From contig NZ_JACHVB010000035.1 in the NCBI RefSeq assembly GCF_014230085.1, positions 124,001 through 188,000 of the forward strand: a stretch of DNA of 64,000 nucleotides, written 5' to 3'. The stretch comes from Ruficoccus amylovorans. GTDB lineage: Bacteria; Verrucomicrobiota; Verrucomicrobiia; Opitutales; Cerasicoccaceae. The position numbers were made by a program, and so were the translations under genes. Every line of letters begins with the position of its first letter. Positions within the stretch are counted from its first letter, which is position 1. Shown here piece by piece: positions 33,061 through 41,667 of the stretch. The notes below the pieces were generated by a model that was not told where the DNA came from, ran no database searches, and saw only the letters and a program-made list of their open reading frames with translations.

Positions 33061-35390
33061 TGGCGAAACCGGATCTTTTCGAAGAAGCGCGGCTCTTGCA
33101 CCAGAGCGGCGATATCGCTGGTGCTATCGCCGGCTACCGGCAACTGCTGGCGAACCAGGCGCATCCGCACGCGCCGTATTTGCTGGGTGTAGCTTTGATC
33201 CAAAGCGGTCAGGAGGCCGAAGCGCTGGAACCTTTGGAAACAATGCGGCGGCAGCGTCCCGGTCATGCCCCGACCTGGTGCGCTCTGGGCGAAGCCTTGG
33301 GGGGGCTCGAGCGGTACGAAGAATCGCACGTCGCCTATGCGCACGCGCTTCAGCTCGATGCGAACTCCCTTCCTGCCGCCCGCGGTAGCGCCGCTATCCT
33401 TGAGCTTGAGGGCGATTGGGAAGCGCTCGCGGTCTTCGCCGACGAGGCGGCGGACAAGCACCCGGACGACGCGGAGATCCTCCGCTTCCGCATCCGCGCG
33501 CTCAAGGAAATGAACCGCGCGCCCGAGGCGATGCTGCTGTGCGTGCGATTCCTCGTCGAATATCCGGGGCAGGCGGACGCTCTCCGCTATTTTGAAGACC
33601 TCTTTCATCTCATCCGTACGCCGGGCGACGATTTGCTCGCGCTCATGGATACACTGCCGGACGCGCGCGGACAGACCCTCTACATCCGCGCCCTCGCGCG
33701 GCGAAAAGACCCCGCCGGAGCCATCGCCGCGTTCCAGCGGCTGGGCCGGCTCCACCCGACACAGACGCTTCTCAAAGCGGAGAACCTGGGCTTCATCCTT
33801 CAAGGAGAGGACTTGGCCGGAGCGGCTGAGCCGTTCTTGCGGGCCGAGGCCGAGAAGGCCCCGCTCGACGATGCCCGTCTGCGCCGCTTGATCGAGAACC
33901 TGCTCCTGCAGGCCAAGAACGAAACCCCGCGCAAGTTCGACGAAGCCCGCGATCTGGCGCGTATCCTTCTTCAGCGTAATCCGGACGACCCCGATGCCCT
34001 GACCACGATGGGCAACGTGCTTATGGGCGCGTCCCGGCCCCAGTTGGCCCTGCCGTATTACGACAGGCTCATTGAAAAAAATCCCGATCACCCGTTGCGC
34101 GCGTCCCGCCTGTTCAGCCTCAACTATGACGACGCTCGCAGCCCCGAGGAAATCTTCGAGGCGCACCGCAGTTGGGGCGAGCGATTTGAGGAGGCGAACC
34201 CCGTGATGGACGAGCCGTTCGAAAATGACCGCGACCCGGAGCGGCGGTTGCGAATCGCCTACCTTTCGCCGGACCTGGGATACCATCCGGTCGGCACCTT
34301 TTTCATCAACATCTTCCCTCAGCACGATTCCGCAGCGGTGGAAGTTTTCCTGTACTCCAACCGGTACGCGCAGGACGGGGACGATCCCCGCTCGCAGGAG
34401 TTTCGTCGGATCGCGGGTGAGGACCACTGGCTGTGGACGCGGGGCCTCTCAGCCGAGCGTCTGGCCCGCCGTATCCGGCGTGACCGTATAGATATTCTTA
34501 TTGATCTGGCCGGGCACACCTCGCACTCGCGGCTGGACGTGCTGGCCCGCCGGGCCGCGCCCGTTCAGGTCTCGTGGCTCGGTTATGCGAACACGACCGG
34601 CTTGACCCGCGTGGACTACCGCTTCTCCGACGCCATCGTCGAGCCCCCGGGTGAGGCGGACCAGCGCAGCACGGAGGAAATCTACCGACTGCCCAACGGC
34701 TTTCACGTCTTTGCACTACCCGCGCACACGCCCGAGGTTGCGTCGCCGCCTTGCCTGAAACGGGGCTACGTAACCTTCGGCACTTACAACAATATGAATA
34801 AGCTGGGCGCGGCCAGCGTGGAGCTGTGGGCGCGGCTGTTGAAGAAAACGCCCGGCTCGCGCATCCTGATCAAGCACTCGACCCTGGCCGTCCTGGACAA
34901 CCGCGAGTCTCTGCGCTCTCTTTTCGCCATGCATGGGATCCAGGCCTGGCGCGTCGATCTGCGAGAGACCACCGCCGGCCATCAGGAACACTTGCGCTCC
35001 TATGAGGAGATCGACATCGCCCTTGACCCGCTCTCTTACAACGGCACGACCACGACCTGCGACGCGCTGACGATGGGCGTTCCGGTACTGACCTTGCCCG
35101 GTCGTACGCATGCCTCGCGCGTGTCGGCCAGCCTGATGCACCGCGTCGGTCTCGACGGGTGGGTGGCACGCGATGAGGAGCACTTTATCGAGATCGGGGC
35201 CCTTGCTGCGCAAAACCCCGAGGCTCTTGCTCAGTTGCGGCAGGACTTGCGAGCCCGGTTCCTGGCCTCCCCGCTGAGCGACGGAGCCTCGATGGCGCGG
35301 GACCTCGAATTTGCTTACCGCCGGATGTGGCGTCGCTGGTGCGAGGCTGTATCCACGGACCCTCACACCCCTAAAGCTGATAAATTATGA
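33054..35390 (+). CDS. TPR O-GlcNAc transferase-like glycosyltransferase (GT41 type)
   Basis: This 778-residue protein has an N-terminal TPR superhelix (about residues 1-370) and a C-terminal OGT/SPINDLY-type catalytic domain (about 395-760). Family hallmarks include LRIAYLSPDLGYHPVG with the conserved His, and DILIDLAGHTSHSRLDVLAR. QVSWLGYANTTGL and DPLSYNGTTTTCDALTMGVP with the following VLTLPG also match. Such enzymes transfer a sugar from a nucleotide sugar to Ser/Thr of proteins, and homologues beside flagellin genes glycosylate flagellin. The start overlaps the preceding methyltransferase gene, and the end overlaps the Sel1-repeat gene. The donor sugar cannot be told from sequence. Confidence 0.9.
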   Translation: MLVAKPDLFEEARLLHQSGDIAGAIAGYRQLLANQAHPHAPYLLGVALIQSGQEAEALEPLETMRRQRPGHAPTWCALGEALGGLERYEESHVAYAHALQLDANSLPAARGSAAILELEGDWEALAVFADEAADKHPDDAEILRFRIRALKEMNRAPEAMLLCVRFLVEYPGQADALRYFEDLFHLIRTPGDDLLALMDTLPDARGQTLYIRALARRKDPAGAIAAFQRLGRLHPTQTLLKAENLGFILQGEDLAGAAEPFLRAEAEKAPLDDARLRRLIENLLLQAKNETPRKFDEARDLARILLQRNPDDPDALTTMGNVLMGASRPQLALPYYDRLIEKNPDHPLRASRLFSLNYDDARSPEEIFEAHRSWGERFEEANPVMDEPFENDRDPERRLRIAYLSPDLGYHPVGTFFINIFPQHDSAAVEVFLYSNRYAQDGDDPRSQEFRRIAGEDHWLWTRGLSAERLARRIRRDRIDILIDLAGHTSHSRLDVLARRAAPVQVSWLGYANTTGLTRVDYRFSDAIVEPPGEADQRSTEEIYRLPNGFHVFALPAHTPEVASPPCLKRGYVTFGTYNNMNKLGAASVELWARLLKKTPGSRILIKHSTLAVLDNRESLRSLFAMHGIQAWRVDLRETTAGHQEHLRSYEEIDIALDPLSYNGTTTTCDALTMGVPVLTLPGRTHASRVSASLMHRVGLDGWVARDEEHFIEIGALAAQNPEALAQLRQDLRARFLASPLSDGASMARDLEFAYRRMWRRWCEAVSTDPHTPKADKL

Positions 35391-36160
35391 CAACCGATAA
35401 TAACACTGTCAGCGGGTTACCCGCTGAAGCCGTAGAAGCTTACGAGCAAGGTCTGGCCCTGGCCCGCGCCAGCGGCGATGCCCGCAAGATCGAGGAAGCC
35501 GCCGCACTCTTTCTCAAGGCGGCCGAAGCGGGTCACCCCATGGCCCAGTGCAACCTGGGATTCCTCCACACCATTGGCGACGGCGTGCCCGTCGATCATG
35601 CCAAGGCCGCCGGCTATTTCCTGGCTGCCGCCCAGCAGGGGCTGCCACAGGCGATGTTTAACCTGGCGCGTTTTTATGTCGCCGGCAGCGGTGTCAAAAA
35701 GGACTTGCCCACGGCGCTGGGGCTCTACCGCAAGGCGGCTCAGATGGGCCACCCGGACGCGCTCTATAATCTCGGCATTTTCCACTACAGCGGCGACTGC
35801 GGAGCGGAGCAGGACCATGCGGTGGCGGCGGTATTTTTTGAAAACGCGGCCAATGCCGGGCATATAAAATCCTGCTACAGCCTCGGCGTGTGCTATAGTC
35901 TCGGCCACGGCGTGGAACAAGACGAGGTTCAGGCGGTTGCGTGGTACGAAAAAGCCGCCGCTGGCGGCGAGGTGAATGCCGCCTTCAACCTCGGCCTTTA
36001 CTATTACTACGGCCAGGGCGGGTTACCCGAAGACCGTGATCGGGCACAGGAACTTTTTGCCGCCGCCGCCGCGCATGGCCATCTCAAGGCTGAGGCGGCG
36101 CTGGCCTCGCTCGCCGCCGAGAAAGAAGCTGCTGAAGCTCAATACGACGTCGTCCTCTAG
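35387..36160 (+). CDS. Sel1-like repeat protein
   Basis: This 257-residue protein is made of about six Sel1-like (SLR) repeats. Their pattern is seen in AAEAGHPMAQCNLGFLHTIG, KAAQMGHPDALYNLGIFHYS and KAAAGGEVNAAFNLGLYYYY. SLR proteins act as adaptors and scaffolds in protein complexes. No signal peptide is visible, so a cytoplasmic place is likely. The 4-base overlap with the OGT-like gene suggests that it helps the modification machinery bind flagellin or partner enzymes. That role is inference. Confidence 0.85.
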   Translation: MTTDNNTVSGLPAEAVEAYEQGLALARASGDARKIEEAAALFLKAAEAGHPMAQCNLGFLHTIGDGVPVDHAKAAGYFLAAAQQGLPQAMFNLARFYVAGSGVKKDLPTALGLYRKAAQMGHPDALYNLGIFHYSGDCGAEQDHAVAAVFFENAANAGHIKSCYSLGVCYSLGHGVEQDEVQAVAWYEKAAAGGEVNAAFNLGLYYYYGQGGLPEDRDRAQELFAAAAAHGHLKAEAALASLAAEKEAAEAQYDVVL

Positions 36161-36185
36161 TTTAACCGCCGAACATGTCTGCCCT

Positions 36186-38594
36186 ATGAAACCTCCATGT
36201 CCTCCCGGCCCAGCAACCCCGGCCAAAACGCTGACCCTCACTCTGCCCGGCGATGTCAAGATCTGCGTTCGCGCGGACATCCGCCAGATGACGACCTTCG
36301 TCCTCCTGGAGCAGGAGGACTGGTTCGAAGACGAGATGGCCTTCGTCCGGCGCCTGGCCAAACCGGGCATGCGGATGCTCGATGTCGGGGCCAATCACGG
36401 CGTTTACAGCCTCACGGTAGCCCGTCAGCTCAACGGGGAAGGGCGTATCTGGTCGGTCGAGCCGGCTTCCGAGCCGGGCTCGCTGCTCCAGCAGAGCATC
36501 GGGGAGAATGGATTCGGGATGGTGATGAGCTGGGTTCGGGCTGCACTCTCCGACCACGAAGGTGAGGCAACTTTGACTCTGGGGGATTCCAGCGAGTTGA
36601 ACAGCCTGCAAGGCAATGGCGGCGGACGCCGAACCGAAACGGTGGCGCTGCGAACGTTGGATTCGCTGCTGCCGGATATTGGCGATCAGCCGATCGATTT
36701 TATGAAGCTGGATGCCGAGGGTGAGGAGTTACGGGTGCTGGCCGGAGGCCGGGAGTTCTTCGCTCGCCATTCGCCGCTGGTCATGTTCGAGCTGAAGCAC
36801 TCGTCCACGATCAACTGGGGGCTGATCGATGCCTTCAAGGCTCTCGGGATGACCGTTTATCAATACCTGCCCGGACTCCGGGCGCTCGTCCCGGTGGAGG
36901 ACGCTCAGACTCTCGACGGGTATGTGCTCAACCTCTTTGCCGCGCGCCCTGAACGTGCCGCGCAGCTCGCCAGAGAGGGACTTCTGTACGAAGGCGACAC
37001 GGTGGTCGGCCCGCAGGAAGGAGATCGGCCTGACTGGAGCGAACAGCTCCTGGGCAAGCCCTTCGGCCGCCCGATGGCCGCCGCATGGGCCCGGACGCTG
37101 AAGGACCGTGCCGCCCTCGCTCTCCACGCGGAGACGCTGGCCCTCGCTCTGGATTTTGAAAACCCGCAGTTCGACCTCGGCTACCGCCTGGAGGCGGGGA
37201 GGCGGGCGAAACTGGCTTTTGAGAAGAAATTCGCCGCCGGTCAGGGCACGGTGACGATGGTCGCCACGTACTCGCGGGTGCTTCGGAGCCTCGGCTACCG
37301 CACCGGGGCAGTCAACGTGATGGGTGGAAGCCTTGAGCGACTCATGCAGGTGATGCCGGCGGACCTGACTCAGCCGTTTTTGCCCCCGGACCCGGCCAGT
37401 GATGTCGCCGTTCCCGCCGGCTCGCTCGAATCCTGGTTCCGCACGCAGTGCCTCCAATTCCTTGAGCGTATTCGTACGCTCTCCAGTTATTTCACGCCGG
37501 ATACCGGCCTAATGGAAAAGGTCCTGCGCGAAGAGAGCAGGGGGGTGGAGATGGAGCGCCGCTTCGCCCTGCGCTCAGCCCTGTCCGGGCGATCCATCCA
37601 TGTGCGTCCCGACAGCCGCCTTTTGAAGGTCGGCCCGGAGCACCGTAACGCCGCGAGCTGGGAATGGCTGGCGAAAACGTGGAAGTCCTCCGCGCTGAGA
37701 AAAACCTCCGCCGGAACGCCGAGGCCGCCAGCCGCGCCCCGAAGTTTCGAGAGCCTGGCCGAGCTGTTGCCCGCCCCACTGGAAACCGTTCGTGTGGTCG
37801 ATGTCGGCGCGTGCAGTCACGGCGAAGGCACTGAACCCTATGCTCCGCTCGTGAAGCGCTCCCTGGCGGTTGTGACCGGCTTTGAGCCGAACCCGGAAGA
37901 GTGCGCCAAAGTGCAGGCGCTCCACGGTGACGGCCACCGCTTTTTGCCTTACTTTATCGGGGCGGGTGGTCCGGCCACCTACCACGAGACCCACTGGGTA
38001 CAGACGGGTTCGCTTTATCGGCCGGACGCCGAAATCATCGATGCGTTCGGCTTGCGTGAGCTCGTTCAGCTCAAGCAAACCCATCCCGTTACGACGCACG
38101 CGCTCGATGATCTGCCCGATCTCGGTGAGATCGACCTGCTCAAACTCGACATCCAGGGGGGCGAGCTGGACGCTCTGCGGCACGGGGTGCGCGTGCTTTC
38201 CGATGTCCTGGTGATTCAGGTTGAGGTCGAGTTTATTCCCCTTTACGAGGGGCAGCCGCTGTTCGCGGACATCGATACTTTCTTGCGTGGGCAGGGTTTT
38301 CTCTTGCACACGTTTGTGGATATCGCACCGGGCTATTTCGCCCCGCTTGCTCGTCCGCAAGTCCCCAAAGGCATTACGCAGGCGCTATGGTCGGACGCAT
38401 TGTACGTTCGCGATTTCCGCCGGTTACGGGGACTGCCGCCAACCCGGTTAAAGAAACTCGCGCTGATCCTTCATGATGTTTATCGCGCTTACAATCTGTG
38501 CCACAAAGTCCTCCAGATTCTGGACCAGCGCGAGCCCTTGCCCGGCAGTGCTTCCGCTTACCGGGCGTGGCTGGAGGCAAACGAAGGCCATTGA
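36186..38594 (+). CDS. Protein with two FkbM-family methyltransferase domains
   Basis: The start is the ATG at 36186, giving 802 residues; the frame is open upstream only inside the Sel1 gene. Residues about 55-260 form a first FkbM methyltransferase with motif I MLDVGANHGVYSL (64-76) and FMKLDAEGEELRVLAGG. Residues about 535-740 form a second one with VVDVGACSHGEG near 537-548 and LLKLDIQGGELDALRHG. A helical linker of about 270 residues with no clear family lies between. FkbM enzymes O-methylate sugars and other hydroxyls. The location suggests methylation of a flagellin-linked glycan. Confidence 0.85.
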   Translation: MKPPCPPGPATPAKTLTLTLPGDVKICVRADIRQMTTFVLLEQEDWFEDEMAFVRRLAKPGMRMLDVGANHGVYSLTVARQLNGEGRIWSVEPASEPGSLLQQSIGENGFGMVMSWVRAALSDHEGEATLTLGDSSELNSLQGNGGGRRTETVALRTLDSLLPDIGDQPIDFMKLDAEGEELRVLAGGREFFARHSPLVMFELKHSSTINWGLIDAFKALGMTVYQYLPGLRALVPVEDAQTLDGYVLNLFAARPERAAQLAREGLLYEGDTVVGPQEGDRPDWSEQLLGKPFGRPMAAAWARTLKDRAALALHAETLALALDFENPQFDLGYRLEAGRRAKLAFEKKFAAGQGTVTMVATYSRVLRSLGYRTGAVNVMGGSLERLMQVMPADLTQPFLPPDPASDVAVPAGSLESWFRTQCLQFLERIRTLSSYFTPDTGLMEKVLREESRGVEMERRFALRSALSGRSIHVRPDSRLLKVGPEHRNAASWEWLAKTWKSSALRKTSAGTPRPPAAPRSFESLAELLPAPLETVRVVDVGACSHGEGTEPYAPLVKRSLAVVTGFEPNPEECAKVQALHGDGHRFLPYFIGAGGPATYHETHWVQTGSLYRPDAEIIDAFGLRELVQLKQTHPVTTHALDDLPDLGEIDLLKLDIQGGELDALRHGVRVLSDVLVIQVEVEFIPLYEGQPLFADIDTFLRGQGFLLHTFVDIAPGYFAPLARPQVPKGITQALWSDALYVRDFRRLRGLPPTRLKKLALILHDVYRAYNLCHKVLQILDQREPLPGSASAYRAWLEANEGH

Positions 38595-38910
38595 GCAATA
38601 GCCAGCTGGGTAGGTTGGAGGACAGGTGACGTGATGGAAGGGCGAGAGCAGCGCCGCAGGAAACCGCCATGCGCAGTTGCCTATCGCCGAGAATACCTGG
38701 GAGGTGGTGATATTTCCTTACTTCTACGCGAAGCACATGCTCGGGCTGCAGGGAAATAGTTACGAACCGATTCGCCTCCTCCGGCGTATCCCGCAACGTT
38801 GTGGTTTAATTCCAAGAAATCCTTGAAACTCGCTGTAACCGGCTGGAGTTGACTGCGAAGCAGCGTCTGGAAAAACCTACCGTAACCCGCTCAAATCCTG
38901 ACATTTAGGC
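38595..38910. other. Non-coding stretch between the modification genes and tRNA-Ala
   Basis: About 315 bases without a supportable gene. One frame (roughly 38625-38828) is open without a start codon and would encode a plausible-looking peptide including IAENTWEVVIFPYFYAKHML. I do not recognise it. It may be a worn gene fragment or chance. No insertion-sequence ends or tRNA-derived direct repeats were seen. The tRNA terminator begins at 38911. Confidence 0.4.
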
Positions 38911-38940
38911 ATAAATAAAGCCCTCCCGGGCAGGGAGGGC
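38911..38940 (-). terminator. Rho-independent terminator of tRNA-Ala
   Basis: On the minus strand GCCCTCCC, a 5-base loop and GGGAGGGC form a perfect 8-bp stem (38920-38927 with 38933-38940). It is followed by TTTATTTAT. It lies 10 bases after the tRNA 3' end. Confidence 0.9.
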
Positions 38941-38949
38941 GAAAAGTGA

Positions 38950-39025
38950 TGGTGGAGCCGATCGGGATCGAACCGACGACCTCTTGCATGCCATGCAAGC
39001 GCTCTTCCAACTGAGCTACGGCCCC
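38950..39025 (-). tRNA. tRNA-Ala (anticodon GGC)
   Basis: The minus strand reads a complete cloverleaf. The acceptor starts GGGGCCG and pairs with CGGCTCC (with G:T). The D arm is GCTC...GAGC. The anticodon stem CTTGC/GCAAG surrounds the loop ATGGCAT with anticodon GGC (Ala). The T arm contains GGTTCGATCC. CCA is encoded at the 3' end, giving 76 bases. It is a single tRNA transcript with its own terminator. Confidence 0.97.
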
Positions 39026-39153
39026 ATCAGAGAAAGCGGATAGGCAAACCATCTGTCCGCCTCTAGTCAACCTTATATGCCGCACTTTTTTGAAAAAAAC
39101 AGGGCGGGCTTTGGCTAGGTTGTTTTTCCCGTAGGCATGGGCTCTGGGGACTG

Positions 39154-41325
39154 ATGTGGTGCGGTTGTTTGCTCCCGCTGAATATTTGTTGCGAGTGGAC
39201 GGGCTGGGGAGGGAGACTAATTGTCATCCCGCTTGAAATTTATGGGCGGGTGTTTACACTGCGGCCTGTTTTGCCTGCTACCGTTCAAATCGCTTCGCCC
39301 ACCGGCACCACGACATCCTGCTGCTGTCATGATGATGCCGCGCCCGGGCTAGGGGTGTCTGACGAGCGTTGGAGCCGGACCTGGCTGAAGGTCGCGATTG
39401 CACTTGTTATTGCCGGTCAGGGGATGATTTTCGGGCTCGGCTACAATACCGCCGACCCGCGTCCGGAGTTCGGGACGCCGGTCTACTGGCTGCTCAATGG
39501 CGGGCTTTTTCTCTCGGCAGTGGTGGTGATGACCCTGCTTGGACCGCCGCTTTTTGCCGAGACCTGGCAAACGCTTCGCCGGGGGAGATTGACGGTAGAG
39601 TCACTCTTTACCCTGACCATGCTCGGGGCTTTTGGCGGGTCGCTGCTGTCCACCCTGACAGGCGAGGGGAACCTCTATTACGAGGTCGTGGCCATCGTGT
39701 TGTCTATATATACAATAGGGAAGACGCTGGGCGCCCGCTCACGGCAGCGGGCGCTGGAGGCGGCGCAGCGTCTGCGGACGGATTTCGACCACGCCTGGAT
39801 CGCGGCCTGCGGGCCGGAAGGCCGTCGCCGGGTGCCGCTGGCGCAATTAAAGCCCGGCCAGCGCGTGCTGGTCGCGCCGGGCGAGCCAGTCACGGTGGAC
39901 GGCCACATCGTCCGGGGCGGGGGCTATGTGGCCGAGACCGCCATCAACGGCGAGACCGAGCCGGTCCGTCGCGGGGTGGGGCAGGAGGTCTTCGCGGGCA
40001 GCTACGCGGTGGACGCGATGCTGGAGATTGAGGCGTACGGGTTGGTCGGGGCGCGCAAGCTCGACGCGATCCTGGCCACGATTGAATCCGCCCGCCTGCG
40101 TCCGTCGCGGCTCCAGGCCCAGGCTGACCGCCTGACCCGCTACTTCGTGCCCTTCGTGCTGACCGTGGCGGTGGGGACTTTTCTGGGCTGGTCGGCGTAT
40201 GTTTCGTGGCAAAAGGCGCTCTTTGACTCGATGGCAGTCCTGCTTGTGGCCTGCCCCTGTGCCCTCGGGCTGGCCACGCCCATTGCGGTCTGGACCGGCC
40301 TGATGAATCTGTCCCGGCTCGGGCTGGTCTGTGGCTCGGGTGATTTTCTCGATGTCATGGCGGGGGCGCGGCATCTGGTCTTTGATAAGACCGGCACTCT
40401 CTCGGGAGAACGCCTTTCGCTGGCGGCGTTCCGGGTGCTGGGCGGGGCGGACGAGCAACGCCTGCGCGCATTGATTGAAGCGGCCGAGCGGCCCATTCGC
40501 CATCCGGTAGCCGAGCCACTCAAGGAGTTGGGCGCGTCGCCGGAATTGGTGGCGGCCTGCGCGGTGGCGGATTCGCAGGTTGTGCCGGGGCTCGGGCTGA
40601 AGGCCGTGGTGAACGGGCCGGACGGGAAGGTGCATTCACTGTTAATAGGCACCCTGGAGTTGATGTCCGAGGCCGCGCGCGCGGTCTTTAATAAAGAGGC
40701 AGTGGATTTTGAGGCCAAGCGGCTGGTTTTTGTCAGTTGTGATGGACAGGCGGCGGCGATCATCGCGCTGGAGGAAAAGCTTAGGGCCGACGCCGAGGCC
40801 ATGATCGGGGAGCTGCGCGAGCTCGGCACGGGTCTGGCCATTGTCAGCGGGGACCCGCAGCCGCGCTGGAAAGACCTGGCTGGGGTCACGGTGATGGGAG
40901 GGATGTTACCGGAGGCCAAGGTACGCTTTGTGCAGGAGCTGGAAGCTCGCCATGAGCCGGTTATTTTTATCGGAGACGGGGTCAACGACGCTGCCGCCAT
41001 GGCGGTGAGCTCGGGCGGAATTGCCATGGGCGCGGGGGCGGATTTGACCAAGGCGGCCGCTTCGGCTGTGCTGGCCGGGGAAAGCTTGCGGGCGCTTCCG
41101 GCGGCGATCCGCGTCTGCCGTCGTATCCGCCAGGCGGTGCGCGGAAACCTGGTTTTCGCCTTCTCCTACAACGTGCTTGGCATGGGACTGGCGGCGGCGG
41201 GCGTCCTGCATCCCGTTGTGGCCGCCCTACTTATGCTTGGGTCGAGCGTTTTTGTTTCGTGGCGGGCGGCCCGTTCGGCCCGTATTGAAGAACCCGCAGC
41301 CATGATCGAAATAGATGACAAATAG
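39154..41325 (+). CDS. Heavy-metal (copper-type) P1B ATPase
   Basis: This 723-residue membrane ATPase moves a soft metal ion, most likely copper, across the inner membrane. It shows the P1B hallmarks. The channel motif is ACPCALGLATP (CPC at 367-369). The phosphorylation loop is FDKTGTLSG with Asp411. The HP motif is in RHPVAEPL, and the hinge is GDGVNDAAAMAVS. The TGE actuator motif is NGETEPV. No CxxC heavy-metal-associated domain is present; instead a Cys cluster SCCCHDD lies at about residues 55-61. Just downstream is a cbb3 oxidase locus, so a CcoI-like role in supplying copper to that oxidase is plausible. The exact N-terminus is uncertain. Confidence 0.88.
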   Translation: MWCGCLLPLNICCEWTGWGGRLIVIPLEIYGRVFTLRPVLPATVQIASPTGTTTSCCCHDDAAPGLGVSDERWSRTWLKVAIALVIAGQGMIFGLGYNTADPRPEFGTPVYWLLNGGLFLSAVVVMTLLGPPLFAETWQTLRRGRLTVESLFTLTMLGAFGGSLLSTLTGEGNLYYEVVAIVLSIYTIGKTLGARSRQRALEAAQRLRTDFDHAWIAACGPEGRRRVPLAQLKPGQRVLVAPGEPVTVDGHIVRGGGYVAETAINGETEPVRRGVGQEVFAGSYAVDAMLEIEAYGLVGARKLDAILATIESARLRPSRLQAQADRLTRYFVPFVLTVAVGTFLGWSAYVSWQKALFDSMAVLLVACPCALGLATPIAVWTGLMNLSRLGLVCGSGDFLDVMAGARHLVFDKTGTLSGERLSLAAFRVLGGADEQRLRALIEAAERPIRHPVAEPLKELGASPELVAACAVADSQVVPGLGLKAVVNGPDGKVHSLLIGTLELMSEAARAVFNKEAVDFEAKRLVFVSCDGQAAAIIALEEKLRADAEAMIGELRELGTGLAIVSGDPQPRWKDLAGVTVMGGMLPEAKVRFVQELEARHEPVIFIGDGVNDAAAMAVSSGGIAMGAGADLTKAAASAVLAGESLRALPAAIRVCRRIRQAVRGNLVFAFSYNVLGMGLAAAGVLHPVVAALLMLGSSVFVSWRAARSARIEEPAAMIEIDDK

Positions 41326-41450
41326 CATTCGATTTTCTAATGGCCGACAAAACAAATACTTATGAAAAAGCCGAAAAATAAGTTTTATGAATTTGTTCCA
41401 TTTTTTTCTTTGCTAAAGCAGGGCTTTCACCTTTCATAAGCAGCGTTGAA

Positions 41451-41636
41451 ATGAGGGACACATCAACGACACGTAAGACTTTTCTGAAGGGATTGGGACT
41501 TGCCGCACTTGCGACTGCCCTGTTTCCTCGTTCGGGCCTGCAGGCTCGCGAGGAAAAAGGTAACGGTGAGGTGAAACTGCCGATGGCCGCCCACAAGGCG
41601 CCAAAGGCCGTATCTCGCGGCAGGACCCGGGCCTGA
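41451..41636 (+). CDS. Tiny Tat-signal-like peptide preceding ACIII genes
   Basis: This 61-residue reading frame begins 31 bases before actA on the same strand. It encodes TTRKTFLKGLGLAALATALF (residues 6-25), which resembles a Tat signal with RK in place of RR. A short polar tail with several Lys and Arg follows. Small Tat-signal proteins accompany some molybdopterin-family oxidoreductases, such as formate dehydrogenases. ActB of this locus belongs to that fold. It might aid ActB export or maturation. Coding status is not certain. Confidence 0.5.
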   Translation: MRDTSTTRKTFLKGLGLAALATALFPRSGLQAREEKGNGEVKLPMAAHKAPKAVSRGRTRA

Positions 41637-41667
41637 AGTTCGTTACGGTTGTCATCAGTACGGGACT

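Noticed and set aside
33057-34427. 456-codon open frame on the minus strand opposite the OGT-like gene
   Set aside because: A shadow of the TPR region; composition is unlike real proteins and there is no ribosome-binding site.
38625-38828. Open stretch with plausible peptide including IAENTWEVVIFPYFYAKHML
   Set aside because: There is no start codon or ribosome-binding site and no family match; kept only as a possible gene relic.
38900-39153. tRNA-Ala as an integration site for a mobile island
   Set aside because: No integrase and no repeated 3' tRNA fragment is seen on either side within the window.
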